A DNA stretch of 64,000 nucleotides from contig JAOANR010000003.1 in assembly GCA_030278955.1 (NCBI GenBank), forward strand, positions 21,909,050-21,973,049. Direction: 5' to 3'. The stretch is from Hygrophila difformis. Lineage: Eukaryota; Streptophyta; Magnoliopsida; Lamiales; Acanthaceae. Below the pieces are notes generated by a model. That model had not been told where the DNA came from, did no database searches, and saw only the letters and a program-made list of their open reading frames with translations. The first letter of the stretch is position 1. Every line of letters starts with the position of its first letter. This document shows, in pieces, positions 45,101 through 55,472 of the stretch. The translations under genes and the position numbers were made by a program.

Positions 45101-46258
45101 GCTGGCTGGGATCTTACTAAGGTTCACACCTTGCTACCAGAAACCATTCGAGCAGAAATAATTGAGTGTCCTCCTCCTTGTATTCATCCTGCTTGCAAGG
45201 ATGGGTGGCAATGGAAACAATCAATTGATGGGGTGTATACTTCGAGATCGGGCTACTCTTATCTTCTAGGCTTATCTCAGTCAGCGAGGGGGTGGGCTTG
45301 GATTTGGAAGTCAAATATTCCAGAAAAGGTATGTTTTCTACTGTGGCTTCTCGCTTGGTCTTCTCTTCCGACTAATGCACTTAGATATCATCGGAGGGTT
45401 GCTTCATCTCCTCTTTGTGGGGTTTGTGGTGATGAGGAGGATGATTGGTATCATTGTATGTTTTATTGTCAGTGGGCGTCCATGGTGTGGTCTGCTATCT
45501 TTATCGATATTCCCATGGATCTTCACACGTTGGAGAGAGAGGATATAAGATTTTGGTTGCATGGTATATATAAATGTTATGGAAATCTTTTTGTTGCTGG
45601 ATTATGGCAAGTTTGGCAGGAAAGGAACTTGAGGGTCTTCCAAGGGAAATGCACACCTGTTGACACTATCAGACGCCGCATCTGGCAGCTGCAAGCTACT
45701 CTTGATCGCGTCTCTGCTCTAGCCCGACAGCCTGGGAGCCATCCTCGATTAATATGTTGGAACATGGGGCCATGGCAGGGACACTTTATTCACACAGATG
45801 GATCGGTGCTTGCTACCAGACGACGAGCAGGCTATGGAGCAGTGATTAGAGACCCTGGAGGAGGATGGGTGAAGGCTGTAACAGGGTACTTGGGTGACAC
45901 TTCCGTTTTGCATGCTGAGGTTGCTGGTATCCTGCATGGTTTGCAAATGGCGTCGGAGCTTGGCATGACTGATATCTGTTGTTGTTGTGACTCTAAGGAA
46001 GCAATTCGGCTTCTCAACTCACCTCAGCCTGAGAGTCATTGGCTTGGAGCATATATTGCGCAGATACATGATGTGTGTGATCGTTTTCATACAGTTCGTT
46101 TCCAACATATACTGCGGGAAGGCAACTCGCTTGCAGATTCCTTGGCAAAGATTGGTGCAGTAGGTGACCTATTTTATACGACATGGGCTTTCCCTCCGGA
46201 CTCTGTTCGTCCTATTTTGGCTGCAGATGCTGCTGGCACGTGGTTCCCACGGGGCTAG
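42185..46258 (+). CDS. LINE ORF2 (endonuclease-RT-RNase H), intact
   Basis: 1357 codons from ATG 42185 with no interruption. The apurinic-like endonuclease spans about residues 8-235 (IMSWNVRGL, LGDWNEII, GSDHAPLLL). The RT spans about 480-770 (FRPITLCNVAYKFISKV, FLPGRGTVDNAII, KIDLEKAYDNVRW, GLRQGDPLSPYLF) with the catalytic FADD intact near residue 690. A zf-RVT region follows near 1040-1100 (NIPEKVCFLLW, CGVCGDEEDDWYHC). RNase H spans about 1200-1330, with all four acidic positions present in HTDGS, HAEVAG, CDSKEA and NSLADSLA. Endonuclease nicks the target and RT copies the RNA in place. Nothing in the sequence indicates inactivation; mobility itself is not shown. Confidence 0.93.
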   Translation: MEVFANFSIMSWNVRGLMNGRARRHLADCLRLHQPSVAFILEPQGPYSRLRNFIYSLGYSPLLIQEALGRAGGIWILERSGGQVEMEIFQEEERLATIQFRSGTTRWLCTAIYAFPNYYRRRSTWDSIRRLQQCIADPWVILGDWNEIIAPSEVQGGVFVAARAEELRSCIEDCNLYPLRTEGALFTWYRTVNRVQYIKKRLDRGLGTFSWINAFPDGHILTLPRIGSDHAPLLLNCGNCLSRPSARPFRWEARWSSQASYRALVENSFDDRSGMFMDRLRCLRDLSIEHCQVGLRTLRNRKNKILRRLAGIDRSLVFVDSLRLILLERELQMKYQHILDQEELFWAQRARDDWIRLGDRNSSYFHAQAKFHAHHNHIHGLILDNGMWCTDQGALQEAVRTYYINLFADDALPCNVDAIPPLRSILEVGCPIVSEDVQEKEVEIALAHFKPLASPGPDGFPAAFYKQYWSVVGPDVVTLVKQVFANGILEPEIAKAYIFLLPKVSVPTSVQQFRPITLCNVAYKFISKVIVNKLRPVLQKYISPLQSAFLPGRGTVDNAIILQELVYSLSRPAASHKDIIVKIDLEKAYDNVRWGFLEDCLSQMELSVSLRRVIMACVSSPVFSILWNGVPLEGFKSARGLRQGDPLSPYLFNIVMERLSGAINKAVNQGLWQPVKLSAGSGGISHLLFADDLILATVADEGSILSLANTLQQFAICSGLKINMAKSKAIASTQVTTLEREWFTNATSIMFVENLGAYLGFPIHRGRVTARSYEFILEKIDKRLSCWAMKLLNKPGRITLARHVLSAIPAYYMQLGWLPEATCKQIDCRIRNFVWKDRLGKGINLVSWERIAAPRALGGLGFRKSRLNNVALLGRIATDLLLNKDKLWVQELRASYCPDMSIFFQQRRVGSFTWRSIRKAVERLAGGFAFKIGNGQSSLWFTPWLNSSSIGPQIPFVETCDTDLCISDIVDNAGWDLTKVHTLLPETIRAEIIECPPPCIHPACKDGWQWKQSIDGVYTSRSGYSYLLGLSQSARGWAWIWKSNIPEKVCFLLWLLAWSSLPTNALRYHRRVASSPLCGVCGDEEDDWYHCMFYCQWASMVWSAIFIDIPMDLHTLEREDIRFWLHGIYKCYGNLFVAGLWQVWQERNLRVFQGKCTPVDTIRRRIWQLQATLDRVSALARQPGSHPRLICWNMGPWQGHFIHTDGSVLATRRRAGYGAVIRDPGGGWVKAVTGYLGDTSVLHAEVAGILHGLQMASELGMTDICCCCDSKEAIRLLNSPQPESHWLGAYIAQIHDVCDRFHTVRFQHILREGNSLADSLAKIGAVGDLFYTTWAFPPDSVRPILAADAAGTWFPRG

Positions 46259-46361
46259 TGTAGTGTATGATGTTTTGTTCTTTTGGTTGTATTTTGTTTT
46301 CTTTCTGGCCTGTATTGGCTTCATAGCAAAAAAAAAAGACAGCAAGCACATGAGTAATGAG

Positions 46362-46774
46362 TGTGTTATGTCAAGAACAAGAATAAAAACAGAAAACAAA
46401 ACAAGCAAGAAGACAACAATTACGTGGTTCGATCAAGATGATCTACATCCACGGGAGCCAACAGCAGAAATCCACTAACACAAATCACCCCAAGATTACA
46501 ATGAAAATATCTCACTCAATTAGCTAGTACTCTCCCCAAGGATCTATTACTAATTGATCTCTCTCTCTTGTAATCATCAAACTTGTGTACAAAATGCTCC
46601 CAATCTCAATACTGAATAATCTCACAATATTCCCTCAAAGAGTGTATTTTAAATTTGCTGAATTCTATCTCCAAGATCAGCCAGTACACTCCAAAACTAG
46701 AAAGAAAATAACTACTACTTAACTGTTATGACAGTTACTAACTGCTACACACATGTGCAGACACACATATCACA
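46362..46774 (-). repeat. Copia 3' LTR
   Basis: Plus-strand edges are TGTGTTATG (left) and CATATCACA (right), imperfectly inverse. Contains TACGTGGTTCGATC, a string common in plant copia LTRs. On the minus strand it follows a polypurine tract (GGTGGAGATT, plus 46775-46784). The left edge is inferred. Confidence 0.65.
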
Positions 46775-46854
46775 AATCTCCACCTTGTCTGTAATGTGTG
46801 TCATCACTCCAACCTTCAAGCATCAACAATCTGATCTTTAAACAATGCTTGAAC

Positions 46855-49392
46855 TTAGCTGTGAAGGGATTTTGTTAACATGTCTGCAGCATTTTCTTCA
46901 GTGGACACCTTCATCACTTTTACCACACCTTGATTCACCCAATCTCTAACAAAATGGTGCTTGACATCGATGTGCGACCTCTCATGAAACACCTGGTGTT
47001 TAGCCAAACATAATGCACTTTGACTGTCACAAAATATGTTAACATATTCCTGGTGAACACCAAAGTCTGACAGGATTCCCTTTAACCAAATGGCTTCTTT
47101 TACTGCCTCAGTTAGAGCCATATACTCTGCTTCTGTAGTTGACAATGCTACAACAGATTGTTGCATTGATTTCCAGCTGATAGCAGCTCCATATAAGGTG
47201 AATACATAACCAATTTGAGACTTCCAGTTGTCAATGTTTGTTGCAAAATCTGAATCCACAAACCTTGCATAGCATCTTGTCCATCTGAACTTATTCTGCT
47301 GAATTTAACCCCAATCTCAGCCGATCCTTTTAAGTATCTGAACATCCATTTCAAGGCCTCCCAGTGTGGCTTTCTTGGATCTGCCATAAATCTGCTCACA
47401 ACACTTACTGCATGAGCAATGTATGGCCTGGTACAAATCATTAAGTACATAACACTTCCAAGGGCACTAGCATAGGGAACTTTCTCCATATAGCGTTTCT
47501 CAACTTCATCCATTGGTTTATGAGATTCTGACAACATGAATTGCTGGCCTAGAGGTGTTGAGACACTCTTGGATAAATGCATATTGAATCTTTTAAACAC
47601 TTGTTGAACATAGTCTGTCTGTTGCAAAATCAAGACACCTTCCGGCCTGTCTCTAACAATATCCATTCCCAGGATCCTCCTTGCATTACCAAGAAATTTC
47701 ATTTCAAACTTTTCTTGAAGCTGAGTCTTGACCTTTTGTATTTCATCAAAAGATTTACTTGCTATCAACATATCATTTACATATATCAACAAATAGATGA
47801 CCTCTTTCCTGCCTTTATTCTTCATGTAAACACAACTGTCATATGCAGATTTCTCAAAACCAATATTTGAAATGTACTCATCAAATTTTAGATACCACTG
47901 TCTTGGACTTTGTTTCAAACCATACAAGGATTTCTTCAATAAACAGGCCTTACCTTCAAGCTGTTTATTCATAATTCCCTCAGGTATTTGCATGAAAATT
48001 GAATCCTCTAAATCTCCATGGAGGAAGGCTGTCTTTACATCGAGTTGTTCCAGTTCCATATCAAGTTGAGTAACCAAGGCCATGATAATTCTGATAGAAG
48101 TATGTTTTACAACTGGAGAGAATATCTCATGAAAATCAACTCCATCCCTTTGTGTGAAACCTCTAGCTACTAGCCTTGCCTTAAACCCGATCTGCTCGCC
48201 TTTCTCAGTAACCTCAGACTTTTTCTTGAACAACCATTTACAACTCACCAATTTCTGATTTGGAGGCTTGTCTACTAGGATCCAAGTCTGATTCTTTTCA
48301 AGAGAATCAAGTTCATCTTTCATAGCCTTCTGCCAACTTTTACTTTCTGGACTCTTGATGGCTTCAGCATATGTGCTTGGATCTGTCATATCCACCTCTT
48401 CAGCAGTGTACAAAGCATAGTGAACTTGATCAGCCTCTCCATATCTAATTGGTGGCCTAATGATCCTCCTTTCTCTATCCCTAGCAAGCTGACATCCCTC
48501 TAGATATTGCTGATTTTCTGTTGTTGTTTGATCTTCAAGCTGAGTAACAGATCTATCAGGCACATCTGTTTCAACATCATTATCACCCAGCTCCACCTTA
48601 ACTGTTGTATCATTTCCTATCTTAGTTTTTGAACAAGGGACTTCAACTACCTTCTGCAACATAGGAAAATATGAATCATCACAAGTGACATCTCTACTAA
48701 TGACGATTTTATTATTTCCAGGTTCTATGCACCACAATCTGTACCCTTTTACACCTTGAGGATATCCAAGCATGACACACTTCAGTGCTCTAGGTAGTAG
48801 CTTGTCTTGCCTAATGTCTGTGACATCAGTTTTGCTAACCCCTGTCAGCACTTCCTTTTTGACAAGCTCCAGTAGACATTTTTGTCCTACATGCCCCAAT
48901 CTCTTGTGCCAAATCCCAGCATCATCCTTCAATGTTACATCTACATTTCCTACCACAGTCTCTGCAGTTAAATGGTAAAAGCTATTTTTTCTAACACCCT
49001 CAAGAATAATCTGTCCTCCTCTCTTAACTTGCAGAAAACCATCTCTTGATTCAAAGTGATATCCCTTACTTTCTAGCATGCCAAGAGATATGAGATTTCT
49101 CTTAAGTTGAGGAATATACCTTACACCAGTGATAATTTTTGTAGATTTATCTTGTAGCTTTAACCTGATGCTGCCAATTCCCTTTATTATGCACCTTTGA
49201 TTGTTGCCTAACATCACAGAACCCTGATCTTGAAGCACCAACTCAGAAAACCAATCCTTGTGAGGACACATGTGGAAGCTACAACCTGAATCCATGGTCC
49301 AAGTATTCTGAATAGGCGATTCCAATACATTGAGCATTTCTGTATCATAATCCTCAATGCAATCTGCTGTTTTTGGAGACTTTTTAGGTGCT
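46855..49392 (-). pseudogene. Copia polyprotein, broken
   Basis: Blocks in order on the minus strand: aspartic protease WTMDSGCSFHMCPHKDWF; gag-pre-integrase IWHKRLGHVGQKCLLEL; then, without an integrase core, RT (LDVKTAFLHGDLEDSIFM, and the catalytic box YVNDML in place of YVDDML). RNase H follows (46855-47259: LSTTEAEYMAL, CDSQSALCLA, ADMLTKSLHS). A frameshift near 47260 separates RT from RNase H. The Asp-to-Asn change, the deletion and the frameshift all disable it. The frame's apparent first residues (from 49460) are read from the inserted LTR, not from copia. Confidence 0.88.
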
Positions 49393-49636
49393 TGATAATG
49401 GCCAGAAATGACCATTATTTTCAATCCATTTCCGTGTCTGAAACGGGCATTTGATCGCATTCCGGTCTTATATTAAATAAGAAAGCAGTAGAATTGGACT
49501 GATTTATGCATAATTGTAAAAATATTGAGCTGGTATGAAAAATGCATAAATGTGTAATTTTATTACATATTTATGTTAGAAAAATCCAAAAACATGAGAA
49601 AAAGAAAAGAAAAGAAAAAGGAATGAAAAAGATGGG
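49393..49636 (+). repeat. Start of a giant LTR, plus orientation
   Basis: Begins TGATAATGGCCAGAAATGACC. Over 244 bp it matches, as a diverged copy, the first part of the LARD LTR read on the minus strand from 55456 downward (shared CGGAATGCGATCAAATG on the complementary strand, and AAAATCCAAAAACATGA). It appears inserted in copia, and is itself cut by the LARD element at 49637. Confidence 0.75.
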
Positions 49637-52376
49637 TGAAACTTTTGACAAATTTCATTAACACGAGTATTTTTCAATAAAAATATATCGAGTTTGAATT
49701 TATTAGACGAAAAGAATTATGATTTATGGAATGGGTTTAGGGATATATTAAGAGTGTCACTTTTTATTACTCAGGTGGGGTGCTTTAATTTCAAATGGCG
49801 TTGCAGTCCTCTCATGTCATGAAACTTTTGACAAGTCTCATGGTACAACCGGGATAGATTGACCTTCAGCCTGTCACACTGAGGATCCCCGGCATATGTG
49901 CCATGACACTTCTCATGATTTCATGTCATGAGATTTCCTACCATGAAACTTTCGGCAGATTCCCACTACATGAGTATTTTCTGAAAAATCACATTTTTAT
50001 TTACTCGTGTTAAGAAACTGTGCCCCCGAAAGCGCACGGAGTCAAAAATTGCAGTAATTTATAGTAAGTACCGGATCGTTCACTGGAGGATGTGCGATGG
50101 AAGCAGGGCCCACGCCGTTTACTAAGATTTTCCACTCGGTTACTCGATTCGAGTTTGTGTTTTGACTACCAACTACTTGACATAATTTAAACTAGGCTAC
50201 GAAAGCAATTAAAATGAAGCAGATAAAATTATTCTAGAAAGCGAATTAAATTTAATCTAAGAAAGCAATAAAATTATTCTAAGAAAGCGGATTTAAAATA
50301 TGACAGAAGGGACAGGAAGAAAAGAATAAAGATTGGACAAGATTCAGATGAAACACAATTAAACTTCCATTTTGTTACACAGATCTTAGCTTGGGATAAT
50401 TCATCAGTTAGCTAACTCTCATGCTTCCTATACTATGTTCCCTTTAACAGACAGGTACTTACAGTAAGGATTTACATGCCTTAAGACAACAAAATCTAAG
50501 ATGCCACAGATATACAACTGCCCCCGCGCAGAGGTATGTTATTTATCTGTGGTGGACAAGCAACACCCGATAAATCATTTATTGAGATGCCAAGTACTGC
50601 TATCATTCCCCCATGTCACACCCAAAGATTCTAGTTAAGCCCTGAACTATCCCTTAACTATCAGGCCTGGTAGCAGTTACACAACTCTCAATACAACCGA
50701 GTGACCTCTAACGGAAGCATTTAAAAGAAAGCGATAAAGAAAGCGATAAAGAAAGCATTTAAAATCCTATCACTCGGAGGTTTTTGAAAGTCTGACCCTG
50801 GTAGTAAAAGAAAGCCCCCAGTCAGAATGACCGGATGTGGATCAAGAATTCCCTATTCTCGGTGAACCGCTCGCAGTGTTCACTTCTCGTCGGGTGGTTA
50901 TGAGATACAAACTAATGAAACGAACTAATAAATTAGTTCGTTCCGGATGCACTCACTCAGGACTCAAAAATAGGCTTTGGCAGAAGAGGATAGCAGCTGA
51001 AAGAATACTCAACCCTATCTTAGAAAATAACCAAGGCCCAAATGTTGTTCCTCTAATATTATCTGTCACACCTTATCGGAATCCAAGTGGAATCTGACCC
51101 AGTGCAATATTTAATACAAGATTTCCAACAGACAGCAATTTTGGGAAATAATAAATCTGAAAATCATTCCCTATCAGGTACTAGACTCTCAATAAGAACA
51201 CAGACCCTTTCAGTCTAGGTGAGACCTAATTGCTGACTCTGCTTCTAATTTCCCAAAATCAACCCCCAGTCGGATATGAATTAGTCATAACTGTCGAATT
51301 TATCTCTTACTCAGATCCGGATTTATAAATGAATTTTTGTTGGAAATTTATTATGAGACATCTGATTTAAATCATGACTTCTATGTCCAAGGGAAGGATC
51401 CCAAAATAATATCGACCACAATATCTACATAATAATATCATGCATAAATTTATAGAGAAGTATAAAAGTAAATAACCCAAAATATAAGGCGGGTTTAGAC
51501 AGAAGTTGGAACACAAATATGAAGTAGCCGGAGATGAGAAGAATTTTGGCTAAAGAGAGTGCCAGAAATAACTGGGGTGATCTGGACTGCAAACATCTGC
51601 TATCCAGTTCCCAATTATTCCAGATGGAAAGATTTTAGACAGCAGAATAATCTTAAATGACAGTGGTCGCTATCATTCAGACCCTTACTGTCTGTGAATC
51701 AGAGAAAAACCTACATGTTCTTTCACTGTCTTAATTACTAGATGACATTGACCTATGTCGTCTAATGTTGGCACAGTTTGAGATTCGGGTTTGAAATTAA
51801 GATAAAGAAAAGAAAACTGTATCCGGATAGGAGTCAGGTGAGCAGCTATTATAATCCCGGGTGGATGAACCGCCAAGGCTTCCACCGACCACTATCCGGA
51901 CCATGCAAAATAACAATTAATAATTAATATACAGAATACGAGCTAGTTATCCGTGTGGGAATACCCGCCAACATTAATCTGATATATTCCTTATTAGCTG
52001 TTTCACACATTACGGGAAAAGACAAAATAAATAAAAGAAAAATATTTTTGGGTCATCTTGCATGAGAGACATTGGTTTCTCATGCAAGGTATGGAAATGA
52101 TTCCATAATTACTCTTCATGTCTAAATAATCACTCATTCCATAATTAATTAATTAATTACAGTCCGGATTATATACTTAGATCATTAGAGTTTAATTTTA
52201 TAGAAAAGTCTTTTAATGGAAAATTGAACAAAGTTCTTTATATCAAATTAATCATGGGTTGAGATCATTGGATCTCAACCTCAAAATATTAATATAAAGG
52301 TTCAATTAATTAATGGAGTGGGATGAAGAATAAAAATTTGGCAAAAAGGTGCCACTTTGTCGCGGAATAGAGTTTG

Positions 52377-52891
52377 TGTCGCGGACCATGGGTCCGCGAC
52401 AAGGTTTCGCGACAAAGGGGTGGGAAATAAGAGAAATGGGATTTTTGAAAATTAGGGTTTGTTTTGTCGCTAAGTAAAAATTTTGTCGCGGAACGTGGTT
52501 CCGCGACAAGGAGGTATAGCGACAAAAGGGTTGAAAATTGGTAAGGACATAATTCCTGGTCGCGGAACAAGGATTTTGTCGCGGTACGTGGTTCCACGAC
52601 AAAGGTTCCGCGCCAGAGTCCTCCCAGAATAAAATTACAAGTGTTTGGGTCCTTGGTCGCTAATCAAGGATTTTGTCGCGGAACGTGGTTCCGCGACAAG
52701 AGTTGCATCGCGACCAAGGGGTTTTTAAAATAATGGCAAGGCATAATTTTCTGTCGCGGAATAAGATTTTGTCGCGGAACGTGGTTCCGCGACAATGGTG
52801 TTCCGCGACAAAAGCCATGCAGACAAAATGCAAGAATTTGGTCCTCTGTCGCTAAACAGGGCTTTTGTCGCGGAACGTGGTTCCGCGACAA
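52377..52891. repeat. Array of six hairpin palindromes, about 96-bp period (LTR 1)
   Basis: Palindromes at 52377-52401, 52483-52509, 52576-52602, 52673-52699, 52769-52795 and 52865-52891. The typical form is arm TTGTCGCGGAAC, loop GTG, inverse arm. Spacings are 106, 93, 97, 96 and 96 bp. Some have a second outer arm pair: 52462-52472 with 52517-52527, and 52651-52660 with 52710-52719. If the TATA at 53633-53641 is used, the array is transcribed. Confidence 0.9.
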
Positions 52892-53632
52892 GAGTGTATG
52901 GCGACAAAGGGTTTTAAAATATTTTATAAAAATTTTGGCAGCATAACGCCTAATATTGCATTACATGGGTGTGCGTTGTGATCCGTGGGATCACAACGGG
53001 AAAATTACATTGCAACCCGTGGGGTTACAATGTGATGCAATACAATATAGGAATATGCAATTTTTATATAAATATGCATAAACACTTTAATACTATCCCC
53101 TTTTTAGATCTAGTCCATAAGAAATAAAAATAAAACTAAAAATAAAAACACTACCTAAGAACTAAAGAAGAAAAAGTAGGAACAGGACACCAAAAACCAA
53201 AAATAAAATAAAAAGAAATAACAAAAACAAGCAATAATAGCAAAAGATGAAAACAGCCTGTGCTATTACTGAATAAAACACCAACACTAAATCTATCAAG
53301 GTCAAGCATTAAGTGTTTATGCATTTTATTAAATAGGGAAAGCAATAAAACATAACTACAATACCAAACATGGTTCAAAAAGCACCCATTAATTAAGTGT
53401 TTGAAACCCACAAACTACAAAATATAAAACTGGAAAAAATAAAAGTGAACACTAGCTACACTTATTTATTACAAAGCATTAATTAACACTAAACTAGAGT
53501 CTATCTCTACATGGCATGAAAATAAATTAAACTACATCTACCTACACTAATTTTGGAGAGCACAGTGGTGCCTCCAAAACAGTAAACTAAACTAAAGTGT
53601 AGCTAGGTTACTGTTCAATGGGGTGGGAGGAT

Positions 53633-53641
53633 ATATTTATA
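53633..53641 (-). promoter_or_regulatory. Candidate LTR TATA box (LTR 1)
   Basis: TATAAATAT on the minus strand, followed in element direction by CCTCCCACCCC. It would set U3 at about 1.8 kb and leave about 4 kb of transcribed R-U5. The same motif is at 62312-62320. Confidence 0.5.
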
Positions 53642-53939
53642 GAGGTGGAAAATTAGCCCTAGGCCCATTAGGCCCATCTGGTCGCTAAACAACTGCTTTG
53701 TCGCGGAACAAATTGCATAGGGACAAAACAGTTTTTAGCTCCAAGATGGCGCCCAGGAGGGGGCGGGACTGGAGGTCCGGAGAGGAAAGGACGAAAATAT
53801 TGTGCTTGAGGGAGTTCCGGTCCCAGGAGCTTGCATCCTATTTGACATGTGGGGATTTGAATTAAATGAGGGTCACGTGACCTGTCTTGGAGGGGCTGTC
53901 TCTGTCGCGGAGAGAGGCTGTCTCTGGGCGCGATCCACT

Positions 53940-54072
53940 TTGTCGCGGAACCATGTTCCGCGACAAACTTTTATGCCTTGATTCTCCTCTCACAGTCTCG
54001 GAATAATTCTTGGGCGCGGAACAATTTTTTGGGCGCGGAGCACTTTGTCGCGGTGTACACATTCCGCGACAA
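53940..54072. repeat. Two isolated palindromes upstream of the LTR TATA box
   Basis: 53940-53966 has perfect TTGTCGCGGAAC arms around CAT. 54045-54072 is a relaxed version (GCGGTGTACACATTCCGC core). GGGCGCGGA strings lie between them. Same motif as the downstream array, but in U3. Confidence 0.75.
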
Positions 54073-54077
54073 GTGTT

Positions 54078-54265
54078 TAATTCTCTTCTCTCTCTTTCTC
54101 TTTCTTCCCTCTCTCGTCAGATTTCTTTTCTTTCCCTTCTCTTTCCTTCATTTTCTCTTTCTTCCCTTTCTCTTCTTCTCCTCTATTCTTCTTCTTTGTT
54201 CTTCTTAGTTTTTCCAGTTTTCGTTTCTCATCTTCTTCCTTCTTTTTCATTTTTTTTTTTTTTTT
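54078..54265. repeat. Pyrimidine-rich (TTC/CT) tract
   Basis: About 190 bp almost free of purines on the plus strand, ending in a T-run whose length differs between LTRs. It lies in the predicted U3. Confidence 0.8.
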
Positions 54266-55456
54266 GTTGTTTCCAGTTTCTTGTTTTGTTTTTCCGATTT
54301 CCTTGTTGCTTGGAACTTGGAGGGTTGCTGCGATAGTGTTGGTCGGAGCAGCGAAGGCGGAGCTCGGAGGCGGCTGCAGGGGCGGAGAGCGTGGTGGTTT
54401 GGGCGATGGTGACCGGAGGCGTCGGAAATGGAGGAGATGGGGTGGTTGTCGCGGTGGTGCTCGAGATGGCAGGGGGCGGCCATGGCTTGGTGGAGACGGC
54501 GGAGTTGAAATGTTGGTGGAGGATGTGGCAAGGGTTGAGGGCTGAGGCGGCGAAGGGCGGAGTTGAGGATGGGAACAGCGGCGGCCGGTGGTGTGGGGGG
54601 CTGCGGTGGTGCGGTGTCTGCTACTTGGTGGATGGGGAGAAGATGGTGGTTGAGGTGGTTGGCGACTGGGATGAGAGGATAGATCGGAGAGTGGTGGAGA
54701 TGGGGGGCTGTGTGCGGTGGTGGTTGTGGTTGCGAAAATGGTGGCTGAAATGGGTGGGACAGCGGCGGCCGTGGTTTCGCCGGAGATGCAGCGGGCTGTT
54801 GAGATGAGGAAAAGATGGAGATGGCCGGCGGCGGCGGCAGCAGGGCGGCGGCTGGGCGGCGGGTTAGGGTAGGGTTAGGGTTAGAATTAATTGGGCTAGG
54901 GTGTTGGGCCTGTGTGTGGTTTGTTGGATTGGGCTTGGTTAACTGGGCTAGGGGTGATTGGGCTTGGATTTGCTGGACTCTTGGACCAAATTGAATTAAA
55001 CACCTACAATTAATTTATACCAACAGTGATTAGTGGACCAATTATTAAAACAGAAAATAGAAATAAAGATAAACATAAGAATTAAATAAATATATACATC
55101 AAAATATAATATTATAAAATATAAAATATAATAAATAAATAATATTTGTTCCACTTGATTATTTGGTTTGTGATCCATTGAATAGACCCGTGTTCCACCG
55201 AATAGACAACATCGAACCAAATTTAATCAAGTGTATGATTTTTAATATTTTATCATGTTTTTGGATTTTTTAATATAAAATGTAATAAAATAACACTATT
55301 TTTGTATTTTTCAATACCAGCTTATTATTTATACAAACTTGCATAAATCCGCTAAATTCAACTGCTTTCTTATTTAAATAAGAACGGAATGCGATCAAAT
55401 GTCCGTATTAGACACGGAAATAGATTGAAAATAATGGTCAATTTTGGCCATTATCA

Positions 55457-55472
55457 ACATCCTCACATTTAA
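55457..55472 (-). other. LARD polypurine tract beside the 3' LTR
   Basis: On the minus strand TTAAATGTGAGGATGT immediately precedes TGATAATGG. It is purine-rich but not pure. The same string recurs inside the element. Confidence 0.5.

Larger units (their letters stand above)
40592..46337 (+). mobile_element. LINE (L1-type) with two intact ORFs
   Basis: ORF1 (40602-42134) and ORF2 (42185-46258) are both uninterrupted. A short 3' UTR and an A-run at about 46328-46337 follow. The 5' edge is set just before ORF1 by analogy with the LINE at 680. No convincing target duplication was found; the copia LTR starts 25 bp after the tail. Same superfamily as 680-6436 but in far better condition. It lies about 680 bp downstream of the kinase gene, in the same direction. 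Confidence 0.9.
46362..49392 (-). mobile_element. Truncated Ty1-copia element
   Basis: On the minus strand: protease, gag-pre-integrase, RT, RNase H, polypurine tract and 3' LTR, in copia order. The 5' part (gag and 5' LTR) is cut off at 49392, where a giant LTR has inserted. The integrase catalytic core is missing: the frame passes from the pre-integrase region directly to the RLLPRALKCVMLGYPQGVKG-like block near 48800, an internal deletion. It is a dead element. Confidence 0.88.
49637..55456 (-). repeat. LARD 3' LTR, complete, about 5.82 kb
   Basis: Minus-strand edges are TGATAATGG (at 55456) and TTTGTCAAAAGTTTCA (ending 49637), giving TG...CA ends. Contents, read in element direction: AT-rich start; G/C-rich block with telomere-like TTAGGG units at 54861-54884; purine-rich tract (54265-54078); two isolated hairpins; TATA box (53641-53633); then the hairpin array and a long AT-rich tail. 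Several open frames are by-products of repeats and GC-rich DNA and do not look coding. Confidence 0.85.

Noticed and set aside
52377..52891. CRISPR-like array
   Set aside because: Regular repeats with variable spacers, but in a plant LTR retrotransposon, duplicated in both LTRs, without cas genes, and with repeats that are full palindromes.
52306..52907. Open frames with recurring SRNHVPRQ-type peptides in the LTR
   Set aside because: They are translations of the palindrome array in several frames on both strands. No start context or protein-like composition supports coding.
54264..54807. Open frames of 90-138 codons in the GC-rich part of the LTR, repeated at 62945-63487
   Set aside because: Low-complexity Gly/Trp/Arg/Val-rich translations of G-rich DNA, open in several frames at once, and part of a non-coding LTR.
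54861..54884. Interstitial telomere repeat
   Set aside because: Only about four TTAGGG-like units inside each LTR, and the usual plant unit is TTTAGGG. It is part of the element.
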